NCBI GenBank assembly: GCA_002842935.1
Contig: PHEM01000156.1
Location: forward strand, 1 to 7,259
Origin: Alphaproteobacteria bacterium HGW-Alphaproteobacteria-13
GTDB lineage: Bacteria > Pseudomonadota > Alphaproteobacteria > Sphingomonadales > Sphingomonadaceae
Direction of reading: 5' to 3'
Length of the DNA: 7,259 bases
Shown here: positions 6,526-7,259 of the stretch, one piece after another
Layout: every line of letters begins with the position of its first letter
Numbering within the stretch: position 1 is the first letter of the stretch
The notes under the pieces: generated by a model
Databases searched by the model: none
What the model was told of the DNA's origin: nothing
What the model saw: the letters and a program-made list of their open reading frames with translations, nothing else
Made by a program: the position numbers and the translations under genes

Positions 6526-6635
6526 CCGTGTCCCCGAGCGAAGACGAGGGGCCTGTTCGAGCGAAGCGAGAACCCGCACCGTCGCTGGCCTCGACTTCGC
6601 TCGGCCGTGCCCCTCGTCTTCGCTCGGGGATACGG
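6526..6635. repeat. Long perfect-stem inverted repeat (TCCCCGAGCGAAG type), possible bidirectional terminator
   Basis: Bases 6531-6552 and 6609-6630 are exact 22-bp inverted copies (TCCCCGAGCG...GAGGGGC). Pairing extends outward to 6526 and 6635 with one G-T mismatch, giving a 27-bp stem. Inside, after a symmetric 5x5 gap, CGAGCGAAG (6558-6566) pairs with CTTCGCTCG (6595-6603), and CGAG (6567-6570) pairs with CTCG (6590-6593) around one bulged base. The apical loop is about 19 nt. The structure lies between two convergent genes and would fold on either strand, so a role in ending transcription from both sides is plausible. There is no clear T-tract, so this is inferred from position and folding only. 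Confidence 0.85.
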
Positions 6636-6666
6636 TGATTCGGATTTCGTGCGATATTTGCTCCAG

Positions 6667-6697
6667 CTGGAGATTGCTTCGCTCCGCTCGCAATGAC
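6667..6697 (-). repeat. GTCATTGCGAGGAGC-type repeat, outer right arm (inverted copy)
   Basis: On the minus strand this 31-nt unit reads GTCATTGCGAG, then a 6-nt centre CGGAGC, then GAAGCAATCTCCAG. It differs from the left arm (6444-6480) only in the length and sequence of the centre. Its inner end forms the 12-bp perfect palindrome CTCCAGCTGGAG (6661-6672). It stops 4 bp short of the HAD gene's stop codon, so the repeat block fills nearly the whole convergent gap. Confidence 0.85.
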
Positions 6698-6701
6698 GAC
6701 G

Positions 6702-7259
6702 CTATTTCCGCGCCCGCCAGTCTACCACTTGCCAGCCCTGTTTCGGCGCCAGCAGCCTCAGTTTCCGCGACGGCGTCGTCGCCACGGCCTCATCGGCGAA
6801 ATGCAGCATCGGATGGTCCGACACATGATCCGAATAGGCGCGGATATGCGCGGCGTCGCGCGTGATGGCGTTGTCGGCCAGCCAGCCCGTGATGCGCGCG
6901 AACTTCGCCTCGCCATAGCAATTGTCGCCCGCCAGCCGCGCATGGATATGGTCCGCCCCGTCCGGCTCGTCGAGCCGCGTCGCGAGCACATCATCGATCC
7001 CCAGCCGCCGCGCGATGGCATCGACATATAGGTGGAAAGAGGCCGTCGCCAGCAGCACGCGATAGCCCGCCGCGCGGTCGGCCGCGATCTGGTCGAGCGC
7101 CGCCGGGTGCAGCCCGCGCGCGACGACCTTGTCGGCATAGCTTTCGGCGAGCGGCGCGATCTCCGCGCGGCTGAACCGCTTGCCGACCAGCAACCGCAGG
7201 TTGATCGCCTTCAGCCGCGAGCGGTCGATCAGCCGCAGCGCATAGGCGAGTCCCGCCAG
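6702..7259 (-). CDS. HAD superfamily subfamily IB hydrolase (phosphatase-like), C-terminal part
   Basis: The minus-strand frame is open from the right edge to a TAG at 6704-6702, giving 185 residues without the N-terminus. It reads LAGLAYALRLIDRSRLKAIN at the edge, then carries HAD motif II as VLLATAS (Thr/Ser after LLA), a motif III lysine in NCYGEAKFARI, and motif IV as AYSDHVSDHPML with the paired metal-binding aspartates. This SDxxxD arrangement and the helical cap before it are typical of the HAD-IB group that includes phosphoserine-phosphatase-like proteins; the substrate is unknown. The nucleophile motif DxDxT should lie just beyond the window. The apparent TTG start at 7193 is not the real start, because upstream codons (IDRSRLKAINLRL) fit the family. 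It converges on the PLP-enzyme gene. Confidence 0.88.
   Translation of the reverse strand: MAGLAYALRLIDRSRLKAINLRLLVGKRFSRAEIAPLAESYADKVVARGLHPAALDQIAADRAAGYRVLLATASFHLYVDAIARRLGIDDVLATRLDEPDGADHIHARLAGDNCYGEAKFARITGWLADNAITRDAAHIRAYSDHVSDHPMLHFADEAVATTPSRKLRLLAPKQGWQVVDWRARK

Noticed and set aside
6448..6696. Open frames of 82 codons on both strands in the convergent gap
   Set aside because: They are made almost wholly of the inverted repeats; the near-mirror openness on both strands is a by-product of palindromic sequence.
6444..6697. CRISPR array or complete insertion sequence in the convergent gap
   Set aside because: Repeats are inverted pairs, not regularly spaced direct repeats, and there is no transposase gene between them.

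Overview
The window looks like a chromosomal stretch of a GC-rich alphaproteobacterium, most likely a sphingomonad (Sphingomonas/Sphingopyxis group). That placement is an inference. It rests on the high GC content, the flavour of the encoded proteins (an Lgt / MidA-type methyltransferase / PgeF cluster and a long 'cystathionine gamma-synthase family' protein), and short palindromic repeats of the GTCATTGCGAGGAGC and CTCCCC...GGGGAGG kinds, which I associate with these genomes.

Layout. At the left edge, on the minus strand, is the N-terminal 91 codons of an acyl-CoA synthetase (1-275). It diverges from a tightly packed plus-strand operon across a 76-bp gap. The operon is lgt (prolipoprotein diacylglyceryl transferase, 352-1233), a MidA/NDUFAF7-type SAM methyltransferase (1226-2434), a GNAT acetyltransferase (2431-2946) and pgeF (2943-3704). 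All three junctions overlap (8, 4 and 4 bp), which suggests one transcript with translational coupling. A palindromic repeat (3721-3760) separates pgeF from a KgtP-like dicarboxylate/H+ symporter (3789-5072). Next is a PLP-dependent Cys/Met-metabolism enzyme (5140-6435). A 266-bp convergent gap packed with nested inverted repeats (6444-6697) then separates it from a minus-strand HAD-IB phosphatase-like gene (6702-7259) that runs off the right edge.

How the genes fit together. Lgt (lipoprotein lipidation) and PgeF (removal of mis-incorporated serine in peptidoglycan precursors) are both envelope functions. The MidA-type protein is related to a respiratory complex I assembly methyltransferase. 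The transporter and the PLP enzyme are same-strand neighbours but each has its own ribosome binding site, and nothing in the sequence links them functionally.

I see no undescribed multi-gene system. The most notable observation is that a roughly 128-bp palindromic repeat lies inside the 3' end of the methyltransferase gene and is read through in frame. It gives the protein a repeat-encoded tail of about 43 residues while keeping the 4-bp overlap with the next gene. The second is the long nested hairpin between the two convergent genes on the right.
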